DNA from: Emticicia fluvialis
Lineage (GTDB): Bacteria; Bacteroidota; Bacteroidia; Cytophagales; Spirosomataceae
Assembly: GCF_024793945.1 (NCBI RefSeq)
Contig: NZ_JANUSD010000006.1
Location: 186,001-250,000, forward strand
Direction: 5' to 3'
DNA: 64,000 nucleotides
In this document: one piece after another, positions 15,702 to 24,928 of the stretch
Layout of the letters: every line of letters begins with the position of its first letter
How positions within the stretch are numbered: the stretch's first letter is position 1
The notes under the pieces: model-generated
Seen by the model: the letters and a program-made list of their open reading frames with translations, nothing else
Databases searched by the model: none
Told to the model about the DNA's origin: nothing
Program-made: the position numbers and the translations under genes

Positions 15702-18700
15702 ATGAAACCTACTATTACTTTTAAGTCGGCACTGATGGGCGTCTGCATCGGTTGCTGCGTGGTGGCGGGTGTCTTTGCTTCTAAAGGCCGTGTGTACTCG
15801 CGGTTTTTGCATGCGCTGAACGACACCACCAAACCTACCAAAGACACTATTAAGTATATACGTTACAAAGATTTGCCGCTTAAAGCCACACGTAAACTGA
15901 AAACCACTACTACCGAAGGCACCTGGCTGTCGGTCGATGTAAGCCCCGACGGCAAAACCATTGCTTTCGATGTCATGGGCGATTTATTCACCATTCCGTT
16001 TGGCGGGGGCAAGGCCACCAATGTTACCAAAGGTCTTGCGTTTGATACCCACCCGCGCTATAGTCCGGACGGCAAAAAGCTGTTGTTCATTTCAGACCGC
16101 ACAGGGTCAGACAACGTGTGGTACATCGACTTTGAGAAAAAAGACACCATACAGGTTACCAAAGACCGCGACCAGAACTATACCTCTGCCGACTGGACAC
16201 CCGACGGCAAATACATAGTGTTTTCGAAAGGCCGTATGAATGTGCAACTCTGGATGGTGCATCACGAAAGTGGCGGTGGTGTACAATTGATTGACCAACC
16301 CACGAACCTGAAAACCATTGATGCAGCCGTAGGGCATGACGGCCGTTATATTTACTTCTCGCAACGCAGCGGTGCCTGGAACTACAACGCCATGATGCCG
16401 CAGTATCAGATAGGCGTGTATGACCGTGATAACGCCAAACGCACCACCATTACATCCAGATACGGCTCGGCCTTTACGCCAACGCTTTCCGGCGACGGCA
16501 AATGGCTGGTTTATGGCACACGCTTTGAAGACAAAACAGGATTGGTGTTGAGAAACCTGGATAACGGCGACGAAAAATGGCTGGCCTACCCGATTCAACG
16601 CGACGACCAGGAGTCTATCGCAACCATGGGTGTATTGCCGGGCATGGCGTTTACGCCAGACAATAAAGCTGTTGTGGCATCGTATGGCGGTAAAATATAC
16701 AAAATAAGCATTGATGGTTCTGCTCCGGTGGCTATTCCGTTCAGTGTAGATATGGAAATAGAAATGGGGCCTCAGCTGGAGTTCAAATATCCGGTTTCAG
16801 ACAGCAGCCATGCGCTCATTACGCAGATACGCGATGCGGTGGCCTCTCCTGACGGTAAAAAACTGGCCTTCACTGCCTTGAATCGCCTGTATGTAGCCGA
16901 TTATCCGAACGGTACCCCTCGCCTGATAACCACAAACGATTTCACCGAAGCCCAACCGGCGTGGTCGACCGATGGTAAAAGTCTGGTGTTTACTACCTGG
17001 GCGCCTGAGGGAGGCCACTTGTATAAAGTAAACGCAGAAGGCACGCCGAATCTGCAAAGGCTGACACAAAACCCTGCCCTTTATGCACAACCCGTTTGGA
17101 CACCTAAAAACGACCGTATAGTGTTTATCCGTACGCGCCTGCAAACGTTTAAATCATCAATCGGGCCAGGAGCCAACGGTTCAGAAGACGAAATCTGCTG
17201 GATAGATGCCAACGGTGGCCCTGTAACGGTTATCGACAAAGCCCGCGATCGCTCCGCGCCTCACTTTGTAAGCAAAACCACCGACCGCATTTATTTCAGT
17301 GCAGGCGACGGTGCGCTGCAGTCTATTAAATGGGATGGAACCGACGAAAAAACACACTTGAAAGTAACGGGCATAACTACCTACGGCATGAGCATCGAAG
17401 GCGAAGACTTTGCCCATAACTGTATGCTGTCTGAAAAAGCGATGCAGGCTATGGAGGTAAACCGTCCTTCTCCGGCATCACAAATCATTATGGCGCCTGA
17501 TGGCGAACAGGCACTGGCGCAAATAAACAATGAGATTTACACAATGACCGTACCGCAGACAGGTAAGACTGTGAGTATTTCGGTGGCAGATGCAGGCTCG
17601 GCGCAATTTCCGGCTAAAAAGCTGACAGAATTGGGCGGAGAGTTTCCCTCGTGGTCGAGCGATTCTAAAAAAGTGCACTGGTCGCTGGGTCGTTACCACG
17701 TGGTTTACGATTTAGAAAAAGCCAGAAATTTTGACGATAGCGTAAAAGTTGCCAAAAAAGCAGAAGAAAAACGAAAGGCGGATTCGTTGAAAATTGTAAA
17801 AACTGACACGGTGAAGATAAAAACCGACAGCGTGAAAGTAAAAGATGCCAAAAAGGCCACAGCAAAAAAAGAGGAGCCGAAATACAAACCGCAGGAAACA
17901 GAAATAAAAATCTATTTCAAGCGTGATTTACCAACCGGAACTGTGCTGCTGAAAGGTGCCCGAATCATTACCATGAAAGGCACCGAAGTGATAGAAAACG
18001 GCGATATATTGATTGAAAACAACCGGATAAAGGAAATAGGCAAAAGCGGAAGCATTAAGGGAGCAGGAAAAGCCAAGGTGATAGATGTGAAGGGCAAAAC
18101 CATTACGCCGGGCTTTGTGGATACGCACGCTCACATGTGGCCACAATGGGGAATACAGAAGAATCAGGTTTGGATTTATGCTGCTAACCTGGCTTATGGT
18201 GTTACCACCACCCGTGACCCACAAACAGCCACTACTGACGTATTTACCTATGGCGACATGGTGGAATCGGGCAAAATTCCAGGACCTAGAATCTACTCTA
18301 CGGGTCCCGGGGTTGGCTTCTGGGCTTATAATATCAAGGATTCTACCGGAGCCATTAATGCTTTGAAACAATACAGCAAGTATTATGATACGAAGTACAT
18401 CAAGATGTACCTGACCGGTAACCGCCAGGCTCGCCAGTGGATTATCAAAGCTGCCAAAGACCAGAAATTAATGCCTACAACCGAGGGTGGTCTGAATTAC
18501 AAACTGAACATGACCAACCTGCTGGATGGGTATCCGGGTCATGAGCATGCTATTCCGGTTTATCCGTTGTATAATGATGTTATCAAAAGTATTTCGTTTT
18601 CTCAAATGGCCGTTACCCCTACGCTTTTGGTAGCTTATGGCGGTCCGTTTGCAGAGATTTACTATTTTGAAACCGAGAACCCCTACCACGACAAAAAGAT

Positions 18701-19193
18701 GCAGTATTTTATGCCTTATGAAGAGCTGGCAGAAAAAACGCGTAGAGTAAGTGGCTGGTTTCTGCCGGAAGAACACGTGTTCCAGAAACATGCCAAATCG
18801 ATGAAATCGATGGTTGAAGCTGGTTCATTGGCAGGTATCGGTAGTCACGGTGAGTTTCAGGGGCTGGGTTATCACTGGGAGTTGTGGTCGATGCAAAGCG
18901 GTGGCATGAAGAACCATGATGCCCTGCGTGTAGCCACTATTCTGGGAGCCAAAGCGCTAGGTCTTGACCAGGATTTAGGTAGTATTGAAAAAGGTAAACT
19001 AGCCGATTTATTGATTATGGATAAGAATCCGCTGGAAAACATACGTCATTCAAACACGCTGAAAATGGTTATCAAAAATGGCCGCGTGTATGATGCCGGT
19101 ACTTTAGATGAGGTTTACCCGACCCAAAAGAAACTGCCTCGCACCGAGTGGAATTATGAGAAACCTGCGAATACTACGGGGTTGAATGAGTAG
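15702..19193 (+). CDS. PD40 (TolB-like) beta-propeller / amidohydrolase fusion protein, exported
   Basis: 1163 residues. An N-terminal membrane/signal segment (about 5-27) is followed by repeated PD40 blades (SPDGKTIAFDVMGDLFTIP, SPDGKKLLFISDRTGSDNVWYID, TPDGKYIVFSKG and others) to about residue 670. A lysine/aspartate-rich linker (about 680-735) leads to an amidohydrolase domain: GARIITMKGTEVIENGDILIENNRI, GKTITPGFVDTHAHMW with metal ligands His809 and His811, later GHEHAI, GIGSHGEF, and the closing LGSIEKGKLADLLIMDKNPLENI. Family members are imidazolonepropionase/prolidase-like periplasmic hydrolases; the substrate is unknown. The gene is well expressed in codon terms and GC-richer than the island to its left. 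Confidence 0.93.
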   Translation: MKPTITFKSALMGVCIGCCVVAGVFASKGRVYSRFLHALNDTTKPTKDTIKYIRYKDLPLKATRKLKTTTTEGTWLSVDVSPDGKTIAFDVMGDLFTIPFGGGKATNVTKGLAFDTHPRYSPDGKKLLFISDRTGSDNVWYIDFEKKDTIQVTKDRDQNYTSADWTPDGKYIVFSKGRMNVQLWMVHHESGGGVQLIDQPTNLKTIDAAVGHDGRYIYFSQRSGAWNYNAMMPQYQIGVYDRDNAKRTTITSRYGSAFTPTLSGDGKWLVYGTRFEDKTGLVLRNLDNGDEKWLAYPIQRDDQESIATMGVLPGMAFTPDNKAVVASYGGKIYKISIDGSAPVAIPFSVDMEIEMGPQLEFKYPVSDSSHALITQIRDAVASPDGKKLAFTALNRLYVADYPNGTPRLITTNDFTEAQPAWSTDGKSLVFTTWAPEGGHLYKVNAEGTPNLQRLTQNPALYAQPVWTPKNDRIVFIRTRLQTFKSSIGPGANGSEDEICWIDANGGPVTVIDKARDRSAPHFVSKTTDRIYFSAGDGALQSIKWDGTDEKTHLKVTGITTYGMSIEGEDFAHNCMLSEKAMQAMEVNRPSPASQIIMAPDGEQALAQINNEIYTMTVPQTGKTVSISVADAGSAQFPAKKLTELGGEFPSWSSDSKKVHWSLGRYHVVYDLEKARNFDDSVKVAKKAEEKRKADSLKIVKTDTVKIKTDSVKVKDAKKATAKKEEPKYKPQETEIKIYFKRDLPTGTVLLKGARIITMKGTEVIENGDILIENNRIKEIGKSGSIKGAGKAKVIDVKGKTITPGFVDTHAHMWPQWGIQKNQVWIYAANLAYGVTTTRDPQTATTDVFTYGDMVESGKIPGPRIYSTGPGVGFWAYNIKDSTGAINALKQYSKYYDTKYIKMYLTGNRQARQWIIKAAKDQKLMPTTEGGLNYKLNMTNLLDGYPGHEHAIPVYPLYNDVIKSISFSQMAVTPTLLVAYGGPFAEIYYFETENPYHDKKMQYFMPYEELAEKTRRVSGWFLPEEHVFQKHAKSMKSMVEAGSLAGIGSHGEFQGLGYHWELWSMQSGGMKNHDALRVATILGAKALGLDQDLGSIEKGKLADLLIMDKNPLENIRHSNTLKMVIKNGRVYDAGTLDEVYPTQKKLPRTEWNYEKPANTTGLNE

Positions 19194-19217
19194 CCCCCAG
19201 CCCCTAAAGGGGAGTTT
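19191..19217. repeat. REP-like element with CCCC-TAAA-GGGG core
   Basis: Just after the stop codon lies AGCCCCCAGCCCCTAAAGGGG followed by AGTTT; CCCC (19201-19204) and GGGG (19209-19212) form a tight hairpin. Similar 'CCCCTAAAGGGG' intergenic repeats are widespread in Bacteroidota genomes. Only this copy is seen in the window. Confidence 0.5.
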
Positions 19218-19220
19218 AAC

Positions 19221-19253
19221 AAAAAATGACTGCCTTTACGGCAGTCATTTTTT
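19221..19253. terminator. Bidirectional terminator between convergent genes
   Basis: The 14-bp perfect stem AAAAAATGACTGCC (19221-19234) / GGCAGTCATTTTTT (19240-19253) has a 5-nt loop and T-runs on both strands. It serves the amidohydrolase gene (+) and the secreted-protein gene (-). Confidence 0.92.
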
Positions 19254-19280
19254 GTTTTAGATATTCGTATTCAATTTACC

Positions 19281-19724
19281 TCATTTTAAATAGGACATTC
19301 TCAACAGATTGGTAGCTTCCTTGGCGTTTTCGGCGCAGGCCGTACAGAAGGTGCCTCTGCCTTCGGTCGGGGCTTCATATAGCCAATGAAAGGTTTTGGC
19401 ATATTTGCCGTCGAGGCTGGCTACTCTTAATGTGTTGTTTTTTCGCGGTATTACATACAATAATAAGTTGTTCGGGAATAATACCTTGAAAGCTTTTTCA
19501 CCATTTAATATACCAACGCCTTCATACTTCAACTTCATGGCTTTAATGTCTCCTTCGGGTGTTTTGTATGAATACTTAATGTCACTTACCTCATTGGCAT
19601 TAACCCAAAAGGCATAAACTTCAAAGTCTTTAGCGCTGAACTCTCTATAAGCAAAATTGGCAACTCGCTGCCCGTTAACCGCAACGGGCAATACTAATAA
19701 TAAATAAATCAATAGTCTGTACAT
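19281..19724 (-). CDS. Small secreted protein of unknown function
   Basis: 147 residues with a signal peptide (MYRLLIYLLLVLPVAVNGQ). The mature part ends with a CxxC-like pair (TFCTACAENAKEA) near residue 130, which could form a disulfide. No family is recognised. It is monocistronic, ending at the shared terminator. Confidence 0.65.
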   Translation of the reverse strand: MYRLLIYLLLVLPVAVNGQRVANFAYREFSAKDFEVYAFWVNANEVSDIKYSYKTPEGDIKAMKLKYEGVGILNGEKAFKVLFPNNLLLYVIPRKNNTLRVASLDGKYAKTFHWLYEAPTEGRGTFCTACAENAKEATNLLRMSYLK

Positions 19725-19905
19725 GGGTTCTATGGTTTGTGTTTCTGCACAGACTAAAAACTCTATGCCAGTCTTTGCTATTACTTGGCTTGTTGCTTTT
19801 TCAGTACCAACACAACTTATTTGCCTTATTAAAATCAGCTTTGTTCAAGCTAAATGGCATATAAGCGGAATCGGATAAGCTAAAACCTACAACTTCCCGA
19901 ACTTT

Positions 19906-19926
19906 TATTTTTGCAACAATGTTGCA
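19906..19926 (+). promoter_or_regulatory. Promoter -7 box overlapped by palindromic operator
   Basis: TATTTTTG (19906-19913) matches the Bacteroidota -7 element TAnnTTTG. A palindrome TGCAAC-AAT-GTTGCA (19912-19926) overlaps its end and the expected transcription start. No -33 TTTG is present at N19. The layout suggests control of the following flavoprotein gene by a small dimeric repressor. Confidence 0.55.
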
Positions 19927-19968
19927 TATTAAAGTTTGATTATTATTCGCTAAACAACACACAAAACT

Positions 19969-20877
19969 ATGAAAAGCAATAATTACTATGATGTCGTTAT
20001 CATCGGCGGCAGCTATGCAGGTCTGTCGGCAGCCATGAGTTTAGGCCGTGCCTTAAGAAATGTACTGGTTATAGATTCAGGCCTGCCATGCAACAGACAA
20101 ACGCCGCATTCGCATAACTTTCTGACACAGGATGGCCGAAAACCACAAGAGATTGCCGATATGGCCTTGGCGCAAATCCACCAGTACAAAACCGTCCGGT
20201 TCCATAAAGGTCTGGCTATCAATGCTACACAAACGGAGAATATTTTTGTTGTGGAAACAGAAAACGGAGAAACTTTTTCGGCTCGGAAACTCATCTTTGC
20301 CACAGGCATAAAAGATACCATGCCTGCTATAAAAGGTTTTGCCGAATGCTGGGGTATCTCGGTTATCCATTGTCCGTACTGCCATGGATATGAGGTTCGG
20401 CAACAAAAAACCGGCATCTTAGCCAATGGTGAAGGTGCGCTTCATTATGCCCGGCTGATTAACCAATGGACGAGCGACCTCACTCTTTTTACCAATGGGG
20501 CATCCACACTTACAGAAGAGCAAACAGCCAAACTTACCAAACACAATATTGCTATTAAAGAAACGCCCGTCTCCGAAATTATCCATACCAACGGGCAGCT
20601 TGAAGCACTGGCTTTTGAAGATGGTACACTTACCGGCCTAAGCGCCATTTATTACAGACCTGCATTTGTACAACATTGCCCCTTACCCGAAAAACTGGGT
20701 TGTGAATTGAACGAACACGGTCTCATAAAAATCAGCGGGTTTCAGAAAACCAATTTGCCGGGTGTTTTTGCCTGCGGCGACAACTCACATTCAGGCCGTT
20801 CGGTAGCAATGGCCGTATCTTCCGGCTCGATGACCGGAGCATTTGTCAATCATGAATTAATAGAAGAAGACTTTTAA
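19969..20877 (+). CDS. Thioredoxin-reductase-like NAD(P)/FAD-dependent oxidoreductase
   Basis: 302 residues. FAD-binding GGSYAGLSAA (13-22), the IDSGLPCNR...HSHNFLTQDG segment and the redox-active CPYC pair (Cys135, Cys138) in VIHCPYCHGYEV are all present. ATGIKDTMP marks the second dinucleotide-domain edge and GVFACGDNSHSGRSVAMAVSSGSMTGA the FAD-contacting C-terminus. It belongs to the low-molecular-weight TrxR-like group often linked to a regulator or unknown substrate rather than to thioredoxin. A palindromic site overlapping the promoter suggests inducible expression, but no regulator gene is adjacent. Confidence 0.9.
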   Translation: MKSNNYYDVVIIGGSYAGLSAAMSLGRALRNVLVIDSGLPCNRQTPHSHNFLTQDGRKPQEIADMALAQIHQYKTVRFHKGLAINATQTENIFVVETENGETFSARKLIFATGIKDTMPAIKGFAECWGISVIHCPYCHGYEVRQQKTGILANGEGALHYARLINQWTSDLTLFTNGASTLTEEQTAKLTKHNIAIKETPVSEIIHTNGQLEALAFEDGTLTGLSAIYYRPAFVQHCPLPEKLGCELNEHGLIKISGFQKTNLPGVFACGDNSHSGRSVAMAVSSGSMTGAFVNHELIEEDF

Positions 20878-21028
20878 GCCCACAGGCAGGTTTATTGGTG
20901 TGAAATGGTTTATTAAGCGTAGATTCACTTTTTCAGCATAAATCTGCTTTTCAAGCAATGAATTAGCAGCTTTTGGTGATTGAGCTTGTGCGAGTGATGC
21001 GCACCAGCTCAAACCCCCTTTTGGCTTA

Positions 21029-21517
21029 CTATGGCGTTTCCGGATCTGATTCTACACCTCTGGGCAGGCGCATCTCCAGCAAATGGCCTTTAAACCCTGC
21101 TTTTTCGTAAGCCCTTTTGGCAATGAGGTTATCATCATATACTTCAAGGCGAATCTCCGATACATTTTGACGGGCTGCCCATTGCCTCAGGTAGTGCAGA
21201 ACAGCCTTGTTGATACCCATACCTCTGAATTCAGGCTTTACATACATAAACCCCAGGTAGGCATATATTTCATGGTCAAGATAGTCTTTTGCCTCTTTCA
21301 AGAGCGCATAGCCAGACCCGGCCACTTCATTATCTACCTCTGCCACCACCACTTCTGCAGTAGGCAATTCGATGAGCTGCTTTAAGTCATAATAATGTAT
21401 TTCACCCTTTTTCAGGGTCGGGTCAAATGGGCGTTCCGTTTTTACAATTCCCTGCTCAAATTCCAGAAGCAAATCAATCTCTTCCAATCTGGCCGGTCTT
21501 ACAGTTATGTTACTCAT
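21029..21517 (-). CDS. GNAT family N-acetyltransferase
   Basis: 162 residues with the GNAT fold: ITVRPARLEEIDLLLEFEQ at the start, VVVAEVDNEVAGSGYAL (beta4), AYLGFMYVKPEFRGMGINKAVLHYLRQWA containing the acetyl-CoA-binding RGMGI loop, and IRLEVYDDNLIAKRAYEKAGF (motif B). The substrate is unknown. It is 24 bp downstream of the lytic transglycosylase gene and likely co-transcribed with it. Confidence 0.9.
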   Translation of the reverse strand: MSNITVRPARLEEIDLLLEFEQGIVKTERPFDPTLKKGEIHYYDLKQLIELPTAEVVVAEVDNEVAGSGYALLKEAKDYLDHEIYAYLGFMYVKPEFRGMGINKAVLHYLRQWAARQNVSEIRLEVYDDNLIAKRAYEKAGFKGHLLEMRLPRGVESDPETP

Positions 21518-21541
21518 TTTCTTTAATCTTCTTAAATGCGT

Positions 21542-22459
21542 TTATTGTTTCTTCGGAATCATGATTTTATACCCCTGCCCGGGTTTAACTTCCAGCATTA
21601 CATTCATCCATTTATTCTGCTCATAATATTTATCTGTCTTTGCGGCCCCGGGGTTATATACCAGCCAGGGGTTATAATACTTAAGCGTTTTATAGTTAAT
21701 CTTATATTTTTGGGCAAGTTCTATCAGATTTACATCTTCTTTTATTTCAACAACTTCCAACATTTCAGGAGCGGGACTCTTACTCACTTCATAACCATAA
21801 GCAGCCGGATTCTCACAGATTATCTTCAAAGCCAGTATTCTGAACACGTAATCGTTGGTTTCCAGGGTCAGGTGCAAATCATAATAAGACTGCACCCCTT
21901 GTGCTTTCTGGGTATTCATAATGCTGGTTCGCCCTGAATTATAGGCGGCGGCAGTGAGGGTCCAGTTATTAAAAGTTTTGTTCAGGTTATTCAGAAAATT
22001 ACAAGCCGCCTGTGTCGAAAGTTCCAGGTCCCGTCGCTGGTCAACAAATCTTGACACCTCTAATTTATATTCCTTAGCAGTAGTATCTCTGAACTGCCAG
22101 AACCCGGCGGCCTTGCCCGAATTGGCGTAGGGCCACAGCTCACTTTCAATTACTGCCAGATAGAAGAAATCGTCCGGCACTTTATTCTTTCTCAGAATAC
22201 CCATAATACGTTCTTTATAAAGCCCCGCTCTTTGCAATATAGCCAGTGTAGAAGAGTGCTTGTACATGTTTTTGGTTAGCTCCAGCTGTAGTTGCTCATA
22301 AACAATAGGGTTATCCAGTGGCACCTTCTCAGTGGCAAAGTCTATTGTAGCCGGAACAGGTGGCAAAGAGATTTTCTGCGCCACTGCCTGCGCCTGCACA
22401 GTTCTGAACCCAAACTGGCAAATCAGCAGGCAAATACATACTATTTTTACCTTGTTCAT
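21542..22459 (-). CDS. Lytic transglycosylase (SLT/MltD-like) with LysM-like tail
   Basis: 305 residues with a signal peptide (first 24 residues, ending VQAQA). The SLT goose-lysozyme-like domain shows LAVIESELWPYANSGKAAGFWQFRDTTAKEY with catalytic Glu105, then DLELSTQAACNFLNNL and TAAAYNSGRTSI. The C-terminal region (about 230-300: VEIKEDVNLIELAQKYKINYKTLKYYNPWL..., GYKIMIPKK) is LysM-like peptidoglycan binding. It cleaves peptidoglycan glycan strands non-hydrolytically in the periplasm. First gene of an operon with the GNAT acetyltransferase. Confidence 0.92.
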   Translation of the reverse strand: MNKVKIVCICLLICQFGFRTVQAQAVAQKISLPPVPATIDFATEKVPLDNPIVYEQLQLELTKNMYKHSSTLAILQRAGLYKERIMGILRKNKVPDDFFYLAVIESELWPYANSGKAAGFWQFRDTTAKEYKLEVSRFVDQRRDLELSTQAACNFLNNLNKTFNNWTLTAAAYNSGRTSIMNTQKAQGVQSYYDLHLTLETNDYVFRILALKIICENPAAYGYEVSKSPAPEMLEVVEIKEDVNLIELAQKYKINYKTLKYYNPWLVYNPGAAKTDKYYEQNKWMNVMLEVKPGQGYKIMIPKKQ

Positions 22460-22735
22460 GATAATTGGGTAAGGCTATTGTTCATTTTCTATTATACCAA
22501 TTGTTGATAGCGGGGGCGCAATAATCTATTTTCTAAAACTGCACCAAATGCTTTTTAACTGACCTTTAATTCTAATTTAAAACCAGTTTTAGGCCGCCTG
22601 CTTTACTTTGTTGCATCAAAACAAAGAAACGAAAACGCAAAAAAGTAAACCAGTTAATATAAGATTTTATGACAGCAACTGTATCTGCTCTATTTTAATT
22701 AAATCATTATATTATTCTAAAACTCAAATAAGACA

Positions 22736-23344
22736 ATGAAAAAGAACATCATTCTGGCTGGAATCATGGCTCTTCCATTTTTCACCCATGCGCAATCGCT
22801 TTCTTCTAACACAATGTTAGTTAATAATTCGGTAACTACTGAATTGGCTATTCCAAAAAATGGAATATTTATCAATGCAGAAGAGTTTCAGAACGGAATG
22901 CCGGAATTAGGTTTCGACAAAAAATCAAAACAAAATCATATTCATGAATTTGACAACAAGGTTTTCCTGACCGAAAATACCGAAAAAGCCAGCTTCCCTA
23001 AATCGGCTATCTGGGGTTTCCGTAAAAACAATCAGGACTACCGCACTTTCCAGAACACCGACTACGCCGTTGCGTATGCACCAAAAGGCTTGCCAATTTT
23101 ATTTTACACACTCGGAGAAGTAACCGGTGAAGGAAATATTAAAGACGACATCAACACCACCTATTACTTTAGCCGTAACAGTCAGTCGGCTATTTATCCA
23201 CTCACACTGGCCAATGTAAAAGAAGTTTTTTCAGACCAGCTTAGCTTTGTAAAAGCCCTGGACGGCTCCGGCTTGTCAGACGACAAACCTATTCATGAAA
23301 TCAGTAAAGTGCTGGCAGCATACGTGCGTAACAATGTAAATTAG
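22736..23344 (+). CDS. Secreted protein of unknown function
   Basis: 202 residues with a signal peptide (MKKNIILAGIMALPFFTHAQ). The mature protein includes GIFINAEEFQNGMPE and WGFRKNNQDYRTF segments that resemble small Bacteroidota extracytoplasmic proteins, but no named family is assigned. A strong terminator follows about 190 bp downstream. Confidence 0.65.
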   Translation: MKKNIILAGIMALPFFTHAQSLSSNTMLVNNSVTTELAIPKNGIFINAEEFQNGMPELGFDKKSKQNHIHEFDNKVFLTENTEKASFPKSAIWGFRKNNQDYRTFQNTDYAVAYAPKGLPILFYTLGEVTGEGNIKDDINTTYYFSRNSQSAIYPLTLANVKEVFSDQLSFVKALDGSGLSDDKPIHEISKVLAAYVRNNVN

Positions 23345-23531
23345 ACAAAACAGAAGGGTAAAACCTTTTAAATATATAAATGCTTTAAGGTAGGAATCGC
23401 TAAAGGTCAGGAAAAAGAATGATGGGTAGCCTTGCAAAAAAAGATAGGGCAAATACCAAAGGCCCGGTCTATTGACAAGGTTGCTCATCATTAAAAAACT
23501 AAAGATTGACCGATAAATCAAAAACTTTCAC

Positions 23532-23560
23532 AAAAATGGTGGTATCTGACCACCATTTTT
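23532..23560 (+). terminator. Rho-independent terminator
   Basis: The perfect 12-bp stem AAAAATGGTGGT (23532-23543) / ACCACCATTTTT (23549-23560) has a 5-nt loop and a T-run. It ends the transcript of the secreted protein at 22736-23344. The 190 bp in between contain no recognisable gene. Confidence 0.85.
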
Positions 23561-23636
23561 TGTTTTAAATTGTTTCAGTATAATCACAACCGGTTAAGTT
23601 GCCTTGTTAGAATTATACCCGGCACCTGCCTTAAGC

Positions 23637-24818
23637 ATGAGACAACGAACAGTTTTTTTTATTCTATTCTATTTAACACCATTTGTTTTGCTGGCACAGA
23701 TACCCTACTCTCAGCAAAAAGATGCCAGCGACGTGTTGCGCGAGATATTCCATATAAAAAAGCCAAGAAAGAGCGACTCAACCTCACTAAAAGAAGGTGG
23801 CAGGGTAATTGCCATACTCCCTACCCCCGGCTATGCACCGCAAAGTGGTTTTTTTGCGCAGGTAGTTTCTAATGTGGCCATAAGAAATACCAATGCTAAC
23901 GTATCTATTCTTAATCTGGTAGCAACCTTTACAGAGTTCAGGCAGTCAATATTTCAGTACACAACCAGTTATTTTACCAAAGACAACCGATTTTATTTCT
24001 CTAACGATTGGCGATGGATGGACTACCCGCAGGCCACCTACGGGCTTGGAATGAACACAACGAGGCAGAACAAAACAGAGATGAATTTCAGGTACCTGAG
24101 ATTATACCAGACCCTGATGCGCAGCATCGGGAAAAACCGGTATATAGGTATCGGTTATCAGTACGATTACCACTGGCATATTGAAAGCTACGCACAAGGC
24201 ACCCGTGTAGAAGAAATTAGTGGTTACAGCAGGGGGGTTAACGGTAAATCGGTTTCTTCAGGCCCTACTATAGCGTTTCTGTACGATAGCCGTACAAATG
24301 CCATGAGTGCCACCCAAGGTTTGTATACCAATGTGGTGTTCAGGCAAAACCTGAAAAGCCTGGGCAGTAATACCAATTACCAGTCATTACTGTTAGATGC
24401 CCGTAAGTACTTTGATTTGACAGGTAATACGAATCATATACTGGCTCTGTGGTCTTATAATATGTTTACACATGGCAATGTACCCTATCTTGATATGCCA
24501 AGCACAGGCTGGGACACAAACGTAAATATGGGCCGCGGGTTTATTCAGGGGCGTTTCAGGGGTAAAAACCTGATGTATTTAGAAGCTGAGTACCGGTTTA
24601 CTCTAACGCGAAGCCATTTCATAGGTGGCGTTTTGTTTTCTAATATACAGACAGTAAGCGAGATTACCGACAACCGTTTCCGGAAGGCGATTCCGGCCAT
24701 TGGCACAGGGCTGCGGATACGGATAAATAAGTTCTCAAAGGCCAACCTCGCTATTGATTTTGCTGTGGGAGGAGATGGTTCACGCAATATTTACTTCAAT
24801 TTTGGCGAAGTTTTCTGA
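23637..24818 (+). CDS. BamA/TamA-like outer-membrane beta-barrel (surface antigen family)
   Basis: 393 residues from the ATG at 23637; a longer TTG-started frame exists, but only this start places a signal peptide (MRQRTVFFILFYLTPFVLLAQ) at the N-terminus. The C-terminal half has the barrel signature: GPTIAFLYDSRTNAMSATQGLYTNV, the GRGFIQGRFRGKNLMYLEAEYRF segment typical of Bac_surface_Ag proteins, and a terminal IYFNFGEVF strand. No POTRA repeats are seen; the N-terminal 100 residues are too short. It is therefore a POTRA-less barrel, perhaps a patatin- or metallophosphatase-type barrel partner. Function unknown. Confidence 0.82.
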   Translation: MRQRTVFFILFYLTPFVLLAQIPYSQQKDASDVLREIFHIKKPRKSDSTSLKEGGRVIAILPTPGYAPQSGFFAQVVSNVAIRNTNANVSILNLVATFTEFRQSIFQYTTSYFTKDNRFYFSNDWRWMDYPQATYGLGMNTTRQNKTEMNFRYLRLYQTLMRSIGKNRYIGIGYQYDYHWHIESYAQGTRVEEISGYSRGVNGKSVSSGPTIAFLYDSRTNAMSATQGLYTNVVFRQNLKSLGSNTNYQSLLLDARKYFDLTGNTNHILALWSYNMFTHGNVPYLDMPSTGWDTNVNMGRGFIQGRFRGKNLMYLEAEYRFTLTRSHFIGGVLFSNIQTVSEITDNRFRKAIPAIGTGLRIRINKFSKANLAIDFAVGGDGSRNIYFNFGEVF

Positions 24819-24825
24819 TATCATT

Positions 24826-24861
24826 AAAATATTTATAAAAATAGTAAAAATATTTATAAAA
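24826..24861. repeat. Two direct 15-bp repeats spaced 21 bp
   Basis: AAAATATTTATAAAA occurs at 24826-24840 and 24847-24861, two helical turns apart. A -7-like box TATATTTG (24888-24895) follows 26 bp later. This could be an AT-rich upstream activating element or a regulator site for the DUF3592 gene. Confidence 0.5.
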
Positions 24862-24928
24862 TAATTATGACTATTCAAAGTAATAATTATATTTGCCCAA
24901 GAATTACTGAACTTTAACCCATGTGACT

